DNA of 64,000 nt from NCBI RefSeq assembly GCF_021129155.1, contig NZ_JAJOMC010000001.1, forward strand, positions 124,001-188,000, given 5' to 3'. Below the pieces are notes generated by a model. The model ran no database searches, was not told the origin of the DNA, and worked only from the letters and a program-made list of their open reading frames with translations. This DNA is from Arthrobacter sp. AK04 (GTDB taxonomy: Bacteria > Actinomycetota > Actinomycetes > Actinomycetales > Micrococcaceae). Shown here piece after piece: positions 54,325 through 63,546 of the stretch. A program made the position numbers and the translations under genes. Position 1 is the first letter of the stretch, and every line of letters begins with the position of its first letter.

Positions 54325-54855
54325 ATGACCACTTCATCCTTTAATGCGCTCCTGTCCACTCAGATCGGCAACGAGTTCACCGCGTCGCAGCAGTACATTG
54401 CCGTGGCCACCTGGTTCGCCAACCAGGACCTCCCCCAGCTGGCACGCTACTTCTACCGCCAGTCCGTGGAGGAACGGAACCACGCCATGATGATGGTGCA
54501 GTACATGCTTGACCGGGACATCCCCTTCACCATCCCCGGCGTTCCGGCCGTCCGCAACGACTTCGCTTCCGTCACCGAGCCGCTGGCCCTGGCGCTGCAG
54601 CAGGAGAAGGAAGTCACCCGCAACATCGAGGACCTGTTCCGGGCTGCCCGCGGCGAAAACGATGCCCTGGGCGAGCAGTTCATGCTGTGGTTCCTGAAGG
54701 AGCAGGTGGAGGAGGTGGCCTCCATGACCACCCTGCTGAACATCGCAGAGCGTGCGGACAACCTGTTCGACATCGAGAACTTCATTGCCCGGGAAACCGT
54801 CGGCGACGGCGGCCGTGACGCCTCCGCCCCCGAGGCTGCCGGCGGCACCCTTTAG
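54325..54855 (+). CDS. ftn: non-haem ferritin
   Basis: Iron-storage 24-mer subunit with ferroxidase activity, 176 residues. Ferroxidase ligands are visible: Glu17 (STQIGNEFTASQQY), Glu50 and His53 (QSVEERNHAMMM), Glu in EKEVTRNIEDL and the distal EQVEEVASM. The Ser/Ala/Gly-rich tail after residue 160 is not part of the four-helix bundle. A terminator-like palindrome (element A, copy 2) follows 13 bp after the stop. Confidence 0.93.
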   Translation: MTTSSFNALLSTQIGNEFTASQQYIAVATWFANQDLPQLARYFYRQSVEERNHAMMMVQYMLDRDIPFTIPGVPAVRNDFASVTEPLALALQQEKEVTRNIEDLFRAARGENDALGEQFMLWFLKEQVEEVASMTTLLNIAERADNLFDIENFIARETVGDGGRDASAPEAAGGTL

Positions 54856-54868
54856 CTCCCGCGCCCGC

Positions 54869-54934
54869 CCCAACTAAGTAGCAGCAGATGTCGTTTTGAC
54901 GGCTCATACCGACATCTGCTGCGACCTAGTTGGG
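54869..54934. repeat. intergenic palindromic element A, copy 2
   Basis: Arms 54869-54893 and 54910-54934, 16-nt loop. The left arm is identical to that of copy 1 at 4546-4570 over 25 bases and the right arm differs at one base, while most of the loop has changed. It lies after the ferritin gene. Confidence 0.85.
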
Positions 54935-55023
54935 GGGCAGGCAGCCCTGGTGAGGTTGGGCACCAAAAGTGCCCGCCGCCGTCGGGCGTTGCTACGCTGG
55001 ACACCAAGGCTCCGCACCTGAGC

Positions 55024-55066
55024 CTCCGGACGACGGTTCAGTACCCGGAACGCGACAAGACTGGCC
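55024..55066 (+). ncRNA. guanidine-III riboswitch (ykkC-III)
   Basis: The conserved blocks CCGGACGA (55026-55033), GTACCCGG (55041-55048) and GACAAGAC (55054-55061) stand in the order and near-spacing of the compact guanidine-III aptamer. CCGG at 55026 pairs with CCGG at 55045 (P1), and the loop can pair with ACTGG near 55060 to give the pseudoknot. The AAAGGA RBS and ATG 55079 follow directly, so control is probably at translation initiation. Confidence 0.85.
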
Positions 55067-55078
55067 AAAGGATCTGCC

Positions 55079-55402
55079 ATGTCGTGGCTAATACTTCTTC
55101 TCTCCGGAGCTCTCGAAGCCGTCTGGGCCGCATCCCTGCACCGCGCCTTCCAGGCCTCCGGGCGGCAACGCCTCGCCCCCGCCGCCCTCTTCCTGGTCTC
55201 GGTCGCCGCGAGCACGGGCGGCCTTGCCATCGCAATGCAGTCCATCCCCACCGGCACCGCCTACGCGGTCTGGGTCGGGGTGGGCGTGGTGCTGACCTCC
55301 GCCTACGCCATGGTCACCAGGGTGGAACGCCCGACGGCGGCGCGCCTCCTCCTGCTCTCCGGCATCGCCGTGTGCGTGGTTGGCCTGAAGGTGGTGGCGT
55401 AA
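55079..55402 (+). CDS. SMR-family exporter subunit 1, guanidinium (Gdx/SugE) type
   Basis: A 107-residue four-TM protein. Central Glu13 in GALEAVWAASL and the motifs SIPTGTAYAVWVGVG are those of the Gdx/SugE branch, not the multidrug branch. The riboswitch directly before it supports guanidinium export. Paired with the next gene through a TAATG overlap, so a heterodimer is likely. Confidence 0.88.
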   Translation: MSWLILLLSGALEAVWAASLHRAFQASGRQRLAPAALFLVSVAASTGGLAIAMQSIPTGTAYAVWVGVGVVLTSAYAMVTRVERPTAARLLLLSGIAVCVVGLKVVA

Positions 55403-55740
55403 TGCTGCGGCGTTCACTTCCCTGGCTGGTGCTCCTGGCCTCGGCTGTCCTCGAAGCGGTCTGGGCCACTGCCCTGGGGCTGTCCGACGGCTTCAGCCGG
55501 CCCGGCCCAACCCTTGTTTTCGCCGTGACGGCCACCCTGAGCATGCTGGGCCTTGGCTGGGCCATCCGCACCATCCCGCTGGGCAGCGCCTACGCCGTAT
55601 GGGTGGGCCTGGGCGCCGCACTCACTGTGGGCTGGGCGATGGCCACCGGCATGGAGCCGTTCAGCGTGCTGAAGGTTGTGTTCATTGCCGGGATTGTTGG
55701 CTGCGCCGCCGGCCTCAAGGCGCTGCCAAAGGACCCGTAG
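55402..55740 (+). CDS. SMR-family exporter subunit 2, guanidinium (Gdx/SugE) type
   Basis: A 112-residue four-TM partner with Glu18 in AVLEAVWATALG and TIPLGSAYAVWVGLG. The two subunits probably insert with opposite topology, as in paired SMR proteins. Its last 26 bases overlap the convergent LacI-type gene. Confidence 0.88.
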   Translation: MLRRSLPWLVLLASAVLEAVWATALGLSDGFSRPGPTLVFAVTATLSMLGLGWAIRTIPLGSAYAVWVGLGAALTVGWAMATGMEPFSVLKVVFIAGIVGCAAGLKALPKDP

Positions 55741-56767
55741 AGCCCCTCAGCACCAGATCGGACCCCAGGACCACCGGCGAGTGTGAGGACTGCTCACCGG
55801 CCATGTCCGCTGCGAGCGCATGCACTGCAGCATGCGCGATCGCGGCGGCAGGCTGGCGAAGCGTCGTCAGTGGCGGGTCGGTGAGGGCCATCAGCGTGGA
55901 ATCGTCAAAGCCCACGATGGATACGTCCTCAGGCACCCGCAGCCCCCTGGCCCGTGCCGCGCGGATGGCACCGAGCGCCATGACGTCGGATGCGCAGACG
56001 ATCGCCGTGTGGCCCGAGTCCAGGAGTTCGTTGGCCGCGCTCTGGCCGCCTTCCACCGTGTACATGCTCGTGGCGGTGTGGGGCGCGGGATCGTCAACGC
56101 CCAGGTAGTCCGCCAGCGCAGAGCGGAAGCCTGCCAGTTTTTGCCGGCTTGGAATGAAGCGGTGCGGGCCGATTGCCAGTCCCACCTTCCGGTGCCCCAG
56201 GCTGGCCAGGTGCTGGACAGCCGTCCTGATCGCGGCGGCGTCGTCATTGGACACCGAGGCCGCCCCAAGCTCCGGGCGGGGGCCGTTGACCAGGACGTAC
56301 GGGATACCCCGGCCGCGCAGCCGGTGGTAGCGCTCCAGGCTGGCCTGGCCGTCCGCGTGGGCGCTGCAGATGAAGATGATGCCGGCTGCGCCCTGGGCCA
56401 CGAGCATCTCGATGTACTCGTCCTCCGACCGTCCGCCGCCGGGCAGGGCGCAGATAACGGGGATGAAGTCCTCCTGGGAGAGGAGCGAGACCACCGCCTG
56501 GGCGATGGCCGGGAAGATCGGGTTGGTGAGGTCCGGGACGATGATCCCCACCTGCCCCCTGGCTGCGCTGCGGGTGCGGTCGGGCCGCTCGTAGCCGAGA
56601 TCGTCCATGGCGGCGAGGACTGCCTGGCGCACCTCCCTGGAAACGCCCTTTCGACCGTTGACCACGCGGGAGACGGTGGCAATGCTGACGCCGACCTTCC
56701 GCGCAAGGTCTTCCAGTTTTGGCCGTTCGGCCGCGGCGGGTTCCGCCCCGCTCCCGGTCATGCTCAT
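55715..56767 (-). CDS. LacI-family transcriptional regulator
   Basis: A 350-residue repressor: N-terminal LacI HTH (KLEDLARKVGVSIATVSRVV, then NGRKGVSREVRQAV) and a periplasmic-binding-protein-like effector domain (GIIVPDLTNPIFP, VLVNGPRPELG, VGFDDSTLMALTDPPLTTL). Start at 56767 is set by AAGGAG 7 bases upstream. Divergent from the pullulanase gene, its likely target, with maltooligosaccharide as a probable effector. Confidence 0.92.
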   Translation of the reverse strand: MSMTGSGAEPAAAERPKLEDLARKVGVSIATVSRVVNGRKGVSREVRQAVLAAMDDLGYERPDRTRSAARGQVGIIVPDLTNPIFPAIAQAVVSLLSQEDFIPVICALPGGGRSEDEYIEMLVAQGAAGIIFICSAHADGQASLERYHRLRGRGIPYVLVNGPRPELGAASVSNDDAAAIRTAVQHLASLGHRKVGLAIGPHRFIPSRQKLAGFRSALADYLGVDDPAPHTATSMYTVEGGQSAANELLDSGHTAIVCASDVMALGAIRAARARGLRVPEDVSIVGFDDSTLMALTDPPLTTLRQPAAAIAHAAVHALAADMAGEQSSHSPVVLGSDLVLRGSTGPLAAP

Positions 56768-56866
56768 GGTGCTCCTTCGCCGGAACAGCATTCCGGAAGT
56801 CTCGTGCCTCCCAGTGTACGGAAACCGGGACGCGTACGGAATGAAAACAAGGCGTGAAATTTTCAG

Positions 56867-56903
56867 CAAAGCGTTGACGTGCGCCTGAAGCGAAACTTAG
56901 GCT
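56867..56903 (+). promoter_or_regulatory. pullulanase promoter with overlapping LacI-type operator
   Basis: TTGACG (56874-56879), 18 bp, TAGGCT (56898-56903) reads as a promoter. CAAAGCGTTG (56867-56876), a near palindrome of the LacI-family kind, overlaps the -35. Confidence 0.5.
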
Positions 56904-56962
56904 CTTGGAACACCCCCGCTCCCCACCGTTGCCGTTCGGGGCGTTTCCAAGGAAGGTCCTCC

Positions 56963-59900
56963 ATGTCCCACAAGTCCTCCCCAGCCGGGCAGCCGCCTGC
57001 GCTCAACAAAAAACTGGCCGCCGCTTTGGCCGCAGCCTGCGCCACGCCCCTTGCACTGGGCGGCATTGCCCTCCCGGCCTCCGCGGACCACACCGCCGCG
57101 CCCCAGGCCGTGGCGCTCGTCGGTTCGCTGCAGTCCGAAATCGGCTGCCCCGGAGACTGGCAGCCCGACTGCGGGGCCAGCAGGCTGCAGCCGGTCGAAG
57201 GCTCCGCGACGCTGTACCGCGCCACGTTCGATGTCCCTGCGGGAACGTACGGAATGAAAGTTGCCCTCAACAACTCGTGGGACGAAAACTACGGTGCAGG
57301 CGGCGCGGCCGGCGGAGGGGACCTGGTCCTCAATGCTCCGGGCGGGCCTGTGACCTTCACCTACGACCACGCCAGCCACGCACTGACGGACGACGTCCCT
57401 GATGCCCTCGGCACCGAGGCAGGAGCACACTGGCTGTCGGCGGACACCATCGCCTGGCAGGCGCCCGCAGCGGAAGGAACCACCTACCGTCTTTACAACG
57501 CGCCCGACGGCGGCCTGGCAGTAGCGGACGGCCAGGTCACCGGCGGCAGCTACGTACCGCTCGAAAAGGTGGCCGACGGACTGGATCCAGACGTTGCAGC
57601 CAAGTATCCCCACCTCGCCGGATTCGCCTCCCTGCAGCTGGCGGCAGGTGACGCGGCCCGGGCCCAGGACCTGTTGAAGGGCCAGTTGCTCGTTGCCGCC
57701 GTCGGTGCGGACGGCCAGGTCACCGCTGCCACCGGCATGCAGGTCCCCGGGGTTTTGGACACCCTCTACCAGGGCGCGGCGGGGCGCGAACTCGGACTTG
57801 CCTGGAAGGGCAACCGGCCGGACCTGTCCCTGTGGGCGCCCACAGCGCGCAGCGTCACCGTCCACACCTACGCTTCCGGCTCCGGCGGTGATCCCATCTC
57901 CAGCCTCCCCATGGAACCGGCGCAGGACGGCGTCTGGTCCCTGACCGGTGAGAAGGACTGGAAGGGCGCCTACTACCTGTACGAGGTGGAAGTCTTTGTC
58001 CCGGAAACCGGCAAGGTTGAGCGGAATCTGGTCACCGACCCCTACAGCGTGGGCCTTTCCGCCAACTCCGGGCGCAGCCTGTTCGTGGACCTGGAGGACA
58101 AGTCGCTGGCCCCTGAGGGCTGGAAGAAGCTGCAGAAGCCTGCCCTCGCCAAACCCGAGGACCTCTCCCTCTACGAACTCCACGTCCGCGACTTCTCCAT
58201 CACCGATGAGACCGTCCCGGACGCCCACCGCGGCACCTACCAAGCCTTCACGGACACCGGCAGCAACGGCATGCAGCGCCTCCGGGAGCTGACGGCCGCC
58301 GGGATGAACGCGGTCCACCTGCTGCCGGTCAATGACATCGGCACCATCGAGGAACGGCGCAGCGAGCAGCTGGAACCGGCCTGCGACCTCGCTGCCCTGC
58401 CGGCAGATTCAGAGGAGCAGCAGGCCTGCGTCGCGGAGACTGCTGCCAAGGACGGCTTCAACTGGGGCTACGATCCCCTGCACTACACAACCCCTGAGGG
58501 CTCCTACGCCACCAACCCGGACGGAACCACCAGGATCACCGAATTCCGCGAGATGGTGGCCGCCCTCAACACCGCCGGGGCGCGGGTGATCCAGGATGTT
58601 GTCTACAACCACACCTCGAGTGCCGGCCAGTCCGGAAGCAACAACCTGGACCGTATTGTTCCGGGCTACTACCACCGGCTGAACCCCGGCACCGGATCCC
58701 TTGAGACGTCCACCTGCTGCGCCAACACGGCCACCGAGAACACCATGATGGGCAAGCTCATGGTCGACTCCCTGGTGACCCTTGCCAGGACCTATAAGCT
58801 GGACGGCTTCCGCTTTGACCTCATGGGCCACCACTCGAAACAGAACATGCTGGACGTCCGGGCGGCCCTGGACAAGCTGACCCTGGCCAAGGACGGCGTG
58901 GACGGTAAGGCCATCACCATGTACGGCGAGGGCTGGAACTTCGGCGAGGTGGCCAACAACGCCCGGTTCGTCCAGGCCACCCAGGAAAACATGGCCGGCA
59001 CCGGCATCGGCACCTTCAACGACCGCCTTCGCGATGCCGTCCGCGGCGGCGGCCCCTTCGACCCCGACCCCCGGGTGCAGGGCTTCGGATCCGGCCTTTA
59101 CACGGATCCCAATGACTCCCCGGCCAACGGCACCCCGGAGCAGCAGAAGGAAGCCCTCCTCCTGGCCCAGGACCTGGTGAAGGTGGGCCTGACCGGCAAC
59201 CTCAGGGACTACTTCTTTGTTGACCGGACCGGCGCCACCGTCACCGGGGCGGACGTGCCGTACAACGGTGCGCCGGCGGGCTACACCAGCGACCCGCAGG
59301 AGGCCGTCACCTATGTGGAGGCCCATGACAACGAGACGCTCTTTGACGCCCTTGCGCTGAAGCTGCCGCAGGACACCCCCATGGCTGACCGGACCCGGAT
59401 GCAGACCCTGGCCCTCAGCACCACCACCTTTGGCCAGGGCATCTCCTTCTGGCACGCGGGCGGCGAAGCGCTGCGCAGCAAGTCCCTGGACCGCAACAGC
59501 TACGATTCGGGCGACTGGTTCAACATCATGGACCACACGGACGGCACCAACGGCTTCGGCCGCGGGCTGCCGCCCAAGGCGGACAATGAGGACAAGTACG
59601 ACTACATGCGCCCGCTGCTGGCAGACCCCACGCAGAAGCCGGCTCCCGCCGAGATTGCTGAAGCGCGCGGCCGAACTGCCGAGCTCCTGCAGATCCGCAA
59701 GAGCACGCCGCTGTTCCACCTCGGCGAGGCCGGCCTGGTCCAGCAGAAGGTGTCCTTCCCCGACGGCGGTCCCGGACAGGCTCCGGGCGTCGTGGTTATG
59801 CACATCGACGATTCCGTGGGCCCGGACGTGGACAAGGACCTGCGCGGGCTGGTGGTGGTCTTCAACGCCGCCGATGAAGCCGCCAGCCAGACGGTTGCCG

Positions 59901-60040
59901 CCACAGCCGGGGCGGCCTACGGATTGCACCCCGTCCAGTCCGGCGGCATCGATCCCGTGGTCAAGACGGCCAGCCACGATCCCGCGACCGGCACCTTCAC
60001 CGTTCCGGCCCGCACCGTGGCAGTGTTCCAGCTCGGCTAG
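56963..60040 (+). CDS. pulA: secreted pullulanase-type alpha-1,6-glucosidase
   Basis: Debranching enzyme of 1025 residues with a Sec signal peptide ([16 protein letters not shown]..., cleavage near ALPASA). N-terminal beta domain (about 45-130), a CBM48/N2 module ([16 protein letters not shown]) and the GH13 barrel: VQDVVYNH, nucleophile Asp in [11 protein letters not shown], acid Glu in [10 protein letters not shown] and [14 protein letters not shown]-terminal domain follows from about 860. ATG 56963 has AAGGAAGG upstream. Degrades pullulan or limit dextrins outside the cell; controlled by the divergent LacI protein. Confidence 0.93.
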   Translation: MSHKSSPAGQPPALNKKLAAALAAACATPLALGGIALPASADHTAAPQAVALVGSLQSEIGCPGDWQPDCGASRLQPVEGSATLYRATFDVPAGTYGMKVALNNSWDENYGAGGAAGGGDLVLNAPGGPVTFTYDHASHALTDDVPDALGTEAGAHWLSADTIAWQAPAAEGTTYRLYNAPDGGLAVADGQVTGGSYVPLEKVADGLDPDVAAKYPHLAGFASLQLAAGDAARAQDLLKGQLLVAAVGADGQVTAATGMQVPGVLDTLYQGAAGRELGLAWKGNRPDLSLWAPTARSVTVHTYASGSGGDPISSLPMEPAQDGVWSLTGEKDWKGAYYLYEVEVFVPETGKVERNLVTDPYSVGLSANSGRSLFVDLEDKSLAPEGWKKLQKPALAKPEDLSLYELHVRDFSITDETVPDAHRGTYQAFTDTGSNGMQRLRELTAAGMNAVHLLPVNDIGTIEERRSEQLEPACDLAALPADSEEQQACVAETAAKDGFNWGYDPLHYTTPEGSYATNPDGTTRITEFREMVAALNTAGARVIQDVVYNHTSSAGQSGSNNLDRIVPGYYHRLNPGTGSLETSTCCANTATENTMMGKLMVDSLVTLARTYKLDGFRFDLMGHHSKQNMLDVRAALDKLTLAKDGVDGKAITMYGEGWNFGEVANNARFVQATQENMAGTGIGTFNDRLRDAVRGGGPFDPDPRVQGFGSGLYTDPNDSPANGTPEQQKEALLLAQDLVKVGLTGNLRDYFFVDRTGATVTGADVPYNGAPAGYTSDPQEAVTYVEAHDNETLFDALALKLPQDTPMADRTRMQTLALSTTTFGQGISFWHAGGEALRSKSLDRNSYDSGDWFNIMDHTDGTNGFGRGLPPKADNEDKYDYMRPLLADPTQKPAPAEIAEARGRTAELLQIRKSTPLFHLGEAGLVQQKVSFPDGGPGQAPGVVVMHIDDSVGPDVDKDLRGLVVVFNAADEAASQTVAATAGAAYGLHPVQSGGIDPVVKTASHDPATGTFTVPARTVAVFQLG

Positions 60041-60079
60041 GCCCGCACAGCTGTCCTGCCACTTCAACTGAACAACCCA

Positions 60080-60179
60080 CCGCTGAGTCTCCCCGCCTTC
60101 AAGGACGGCCGACGGCGTGTCCCGGCGAAACGCCGTCGGCCGCCTCATCTGCCGCGCGAAAGGCGGGGAGACTCAGCGG
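60080..60179. repeat. nested intergenic palindrome (element D) after pulA
   Basis: Outer perfect 20-bp stem (60080-60099 with 60160-60179) enclosing a second 12-13-bp stem (GGCCGACGGCG at 60107-60117 with 60131-60141), with short unpaired parts between. It fills most of the gap before the next gene and probably terminates pulA. Confidence 0.8.
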
Positions 60180-60212
60180 CTTGTGCAGGGGCGGGCAGTC
60201 TAGGCTTTTGCC

Positions 60213-60851
60213 ATGGAATCCCCCCAGATCGCCGAGGCCGTCACGGCGCTGCGCTGCGCCTTGAACGGCGCCCCGCACGGCGGGCGGCGGATGCTGCTGG
60301 GCATCGCGGGTGCCCCGGGCGCCGGCAAGTCCACGTTCGCGGCCTGGCTGCAGCAGCAGTTCGGGCCCGGGCAAGCGGTGGTGGTGCCCATGGACGGCTT
60401 CCACCTGGGCAACGCCATCATTGAGGGCACGCCGTTGCGGCAGCGCAAGGGGGCCATCGACACGTTCGACGCCGGCGGGTACCTGTCGCTGCTGCGCCGC
60501 CTGGTGCGGCGGGATGAGGCGGTGGTGTACGCCCCGGAGTTCAACCGCACCCTCGATGAACCGGTGGCGGCCTCCATCGCCATCCCTGCGGAGGTGCCCC
60601 TGGTGATCACGGAAGGCAACTACCTGTTGTTTGAACAGGAACCCTGGAAGGACATCCGGGCGCAGCTGGACGAGGTCTGGTTTGTTGATGTACCCCCGGA
60701 GCTGCGGCTGAACCGGCTGGTGGAGCGGCACATATCGTTCGGGATGGAGCGGGCCGCGGCAGAAGCGTGGGCAGCCGGCCCGGACCAGGCCAACGCCATG
60801 CTGATCGAGGCCACCCGCCCGGCGGCCAGCAGGATTATTCCCTGGCACTAG
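60213..60851 (+). CDS. nucleoside/nucleotide kinase-family P-loop protein
   Basis: A 212-residue P-loop kinase of the uridine/panthothenate-kinase-like group: Walker A GAPGAGKST at about 33-41, FVVPMDGFH-type substrate motif (VVVPMDGFHLGNA), VITEGNYLL and a lid with RLVERHISFG. In actinobacteria such proteins are annotated as nucleoside or fructose-type kinases; the substrate cannot be told. ATG 60213; weak RBS. Confidence 0.8.
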   Translation: MESPQIAEAVTALRCALNGAPHGGRRMLLGIAGAPGAGKSTFAAWLQQQFGPGQAVVVPMDGFHLGNAIIEGTPLRQRKGAIDTFDAGGYLSLLRRLVRRDEAVVYAPEFNRTLDEPVAASIAIPAEVPLVITEGNYLLFEQEPWKDIRAQLDEVWFVDVPPELRLNRLVERHISFGMERAAAEAWAAGPDQANAMLIEATRPAASRIIPWH

Positions 60852-60914
60852 GGGGTTACCACTACCAACGGCGTCTGGAACAGCGCCGGCAAAGGCGAAG
60901 AAACGGGAGAACTG

Positions 60915-61907
60915 ATGGCACACGCGGTAACCCTCGGCGACGGACTCGACGTCAGCCAGCTCGGCTTCGGCGGCATGGCCCTGACGCCCGTCTACGGGGA
61001 GGTGGACCAGGAGGACGCGCTCCGCACGCTGCACCACGCCGTCGACTCCGGCGTCACCTTCATCGACACCGCGGACATCTACGGCGGGGGCAGCAACGAG
61101 GAACTGATCGCGCAGCTGCTGAAGGTGCGGCGGGACGAGGTCCAGCTGGCCACCAAGTTCGGGCTGGTGGGCACGCCTGCGGACGGCTACACGGACATCC
61201 GCGGCGATGCTGCCTACATCCGCGAGGCCGTGGACCGCAGCCTGCGCCGGCTGGGTACCGACGTGATCGACCTCTACTACATGCACCGCCGCGACCTCCG
61301 CGTTCCCATGGCGGAAACCGTGGGAGCCATGGCGGAGCTTGTGCAGCAGGGCAAGGTCAGGCACCTGGGGCTGTCCGAGGTGACGGCCCAGGAACTGGAG
61401 GAAGCCAGTGCCGTTCATCCCATAGCCGCTGTCCAGAGCGAATGGTCCATCTGGAGCCGCGACGTGGAACGCAATGTTGTCCCTGCCGCTGCCGCCCTGG
61501 GGGTGGGCTTTGTGCCGTACTCGCCGCTGGGCCGGGGATTCCTCACCGGCACCGTTGACGCCTCAAGCCTGGGGGACAAGGATTTCCGACGCCGGATCCC
61601 CCGTTTCGCCCCCGACGCAGCCGGGGCCAACCAGGCAGTGGTGGACACGGTGCAGTCCGTGGCGGACCAACTGGACGCGACGCCCGCGCAGGTCGCCCTC
61701 GCCTGGCTGCTCGCGCAGGGCAGGAGGCTGGGGCTGCCGGTCGTCCCCATCCCCGGCACCCGCAAAGCGCACCGGATCGACGAGAACCTGGGCGCCCTTG
61801 ACCTGGAACTGACCCCGGCGCAACTGGACGAACTCGCCGCAGCGTCGGACGCCGTCGTCGGCTCCCGTTCAGCCGACCCCGCCTGGGTCTCGGAGGGGCG
61901 CGAATAA
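60915..61907 (+). CDS. aldo/keto reductase
   Basis: NADPH-dependent aldehyde/ketone reductase, 330 residues. Tetrad residues lie in FIDTADIYGGGSNEEL (Asp, Tyr), LATKFGLVG (Lys) and YYMHRRD (His); the cofactor stretch VVPIPGTRKAHRIDENLGAL is near the C-terminus. Follows the kinase by 63 bp; a terminator ends the unit. Substrate unknown. Confidence 0.92.
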   Translation: MAHAVTLGDGLDVSQLGFGGMALTPVYGEVDQEDALRTLHHAVDSGVTFIDTADIYGGGSNEELIAQLLKVRRDEVQLATKFGLVGTPADGYTDIRGDAAYIREAVDRSLRRLGTDVIDLYYMHRRDLRVPMAETVGAMAELVQQGKVRHLGLSEVTAQELEEASAVHPIAAVQSEWSIWSRDVERNVVPAAAALGVGFVPYSPLGRGFLTGTVDASSLGDKDFRRRIPRFAPDAAGANQAVVDTVQSVADQLDATPAQVALAWLLAQGRRLGLPVVPIPGTRKAHRIDENLGALDLELTPAQLDELAAASDAVVGSRSADPAWVSEGRE

Positions 61908-61916
61908 GCGAGACGC

Positions 61917-61948
61917 CGAAGGGCGGCCCCGCAGGGGACCGCCCTTCG
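61917..61948. terminator. hairpin terminator between aldo/keto reductase and betA
   Basis: CGAAGGGCGG (61917-61926) pairs perfectly with 61939-61948, then CCCC with GGGG past one bulged A. Lies 9 bp after one stop and 13 bp before the convergent stop. Confidence 0.8.
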
Positions 61949-61960
61949 TAACGCGTCAGG

Positions 61961-63541
61961 TCAGGAGGCGGAACGTGCTTCCCGGACCAGCTCGGCACAC
62001 CGTTCGCCGATCATCATGGTGGTGATGTTGGGGTTTACGGTAGTCAGCTCCGGCATAACGGAGGCGTCAGCCACCCTTAGCCCGGTGACGCCCTTGACGC
62101 GCAGCTCGGGGTCAAGCGGTGACATGTCGTCGTCGGCCGCGCCCATCCGGACCGTCCCCGCAGGGTGGTACACGGTGTTGTGGGTCTTCCGGATGTAGTC
62201 GGTGATCTCCTGATCGCTCTGGATGTCCTGGCCGGGGTAAAGCTCGGTTCCCACCCACTCCGCCAGCGCCGGCTGCGCGGCAATCTCGCGGGCCTTGCGG
62301 ATCCCGGCAACCATCACGCGCATGTCGTGGCCGTCGGGGTCGGTGAAGTACCGGGGGTCCACCCTGGGCTTGTCCCGGAAGTCCTTGCTGCGCAGCTTCA
62401 CCGTCCCGCGGCTGCGGGCGTGGGTGACGTTGGGCGTGAGGCAGAAGCCGTTCTCCGTAGTGGGGAAACCCTGCCGCAGCGTGTGCATGTCGAACGGCAC
62501 GGAGCCGTAGTGGAACATCAGGTCCGGCCGGTCCAGGCCTTCCTCGGTGGTGGTGAAAATGCCTGCCTCCCACCACTGTGTGGACGTCTCCGTCATGGGC
62601 TGCCTGGCCTCCCACTGGATGACGCCTTCGGGGTGGTCCTGCAGGTGCTCGCCGACGCCCGGTGAGTCCACGCGCACGGGGATGCCGAATTCCTCCAGCT
62701 GGGCAGCCGGGCCGATGCCGGAAAGCATCAGCAGCTTGGGGGAATCGATGGCTCCGGTGGAAACGATCACCTCGGCCCGCGCGGTGAGCTCATGCGTCCT
62801 GGCGAAGGCGTTGTCCACTACGGCCACGCCGGTGCAGCGGTTGGCGGCGTCGAAGGTGAGTTCCTTGGCGCGCAGCCCGGTCAGGAGCGTGAAGTTCCCG
62901 CGGTCCATGATCGGGTGGATGTAGGACACCGAGCTGGAAGACCGGGTACCGTCCGCGCGGCGGTTGATCTGGAAGAACCCGGCGCCGTTGGTCACCGTTT
63001 CCCCGGTGTTGAACTGCGCCTTCGGGATGCCCGACTGTTCGCAGGCTTCCAGCATGGCCCGGCCGGTGGGATCCGACGCCGGGACGTTCATCAGGTGCAC
63101 CGGGCCGCTGTCGCCGTGGTGCGGTGCGTCGGGGCCTGCGTCCTCGTTGGTTTCCAGCTGCTTGAACAGCCGGAAGGCCAGGTCCGAGTTCCAGCCGGTG
63201 GCGCCGAACTTCTGTTCCCACTCGTCGATGTCCTCACGGGGCGCCCAGAAGGCGATGCAGGAGTTGTGGCTGGAGCAGCCGCCCATGACCTTCGCACGGG
63301 CGTGCCGCATGAAGGAGTTGCCGTTCTCCTGCTCTTCGATGGGGTAGTCCCAGTCGTAGCCGGATTCCAGGAGTTCCATCCAGCGATCCAGCTGCAGGAT
63401 TTCGGGAAGGTTCCGGTCATCGGGCCCGGCCTCCACCAGGGCAACCTCCACGGCCGGGTCCTCGCTCAGGCGCGATGCCACCGCGGCCCCGGCGGAGCCG
63501 CCGCCGATCACGATGTAGTCGAATTCCGTCTTTGCTGCCAT
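61961..63541 (-). CDS. betA: choline dehydrogenase / GMC oxidoreductase
   Basis: FAD-dependent oxidation of choline to betaine aldehyde. The 526-residue product has the GMC layout: FAD motif IVIGGGSAGAAVASRL (about 10-25), ALVEAGPDD, GGCSSHNSC, the GMC signature STGAIDSPKLLMLSGIG, and the catalytic His in HNTVYHPAGTVRMG. ATG 63541 is set by the family start and GGAGG/AAGG upstream; longer in-frame starts run into betB. Betaine aldehyde dehydrogenase is encoded 5 bp upstream, which makes glycine betaine synthesis the likely role. Confidence 0.9.
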   Translation of the reverse strand: MAAKTEFDYIVIGGGSAGAAVASRLSEDPAVEVALVEAGPDDRNLPEILQLDRWMELLESGYDWDYPIEEQENGNSFMRHARAKVMGGCSSHNSCIAFWAPREDIDEWEQKFGATGWNSDLAFRLFKQLETNEDAGPDAPHHGDSGPVHLMNVPASDPTGRAMLEACEQSGIPKAQFNTGETVTNGAGFFQINRRADGTRSSSSVSYIHPIMDRGNFTLLTGLRAKELTFDAANRCTGVAVVDNAFARTHELTARAEVIVSTGAIDSPKLLMLSGIGPAAQLEEFGIPVRVDSPGVGEHLQDHPEGVIQWEARQPMTETSTQWWEAGIFTTTEEGLDRPDLMFHYGSVPFDMHTLRQGFPTTENGFCLTPNVTHARSRGTVKLRSKDFRDKPRVDPRYFTDPDGHDMRVMVAGIRKAREIAAQPALAEWVGTELYPGQDIQSDQEITDYIRKTHNTVYHPAGTVRMGAADDDMSPLDPELRVKGVTGLRVADASVMPELTTVNPNITTMMIGERCAELVREARSAS

Positions 63542-63546
63542 GTGCC

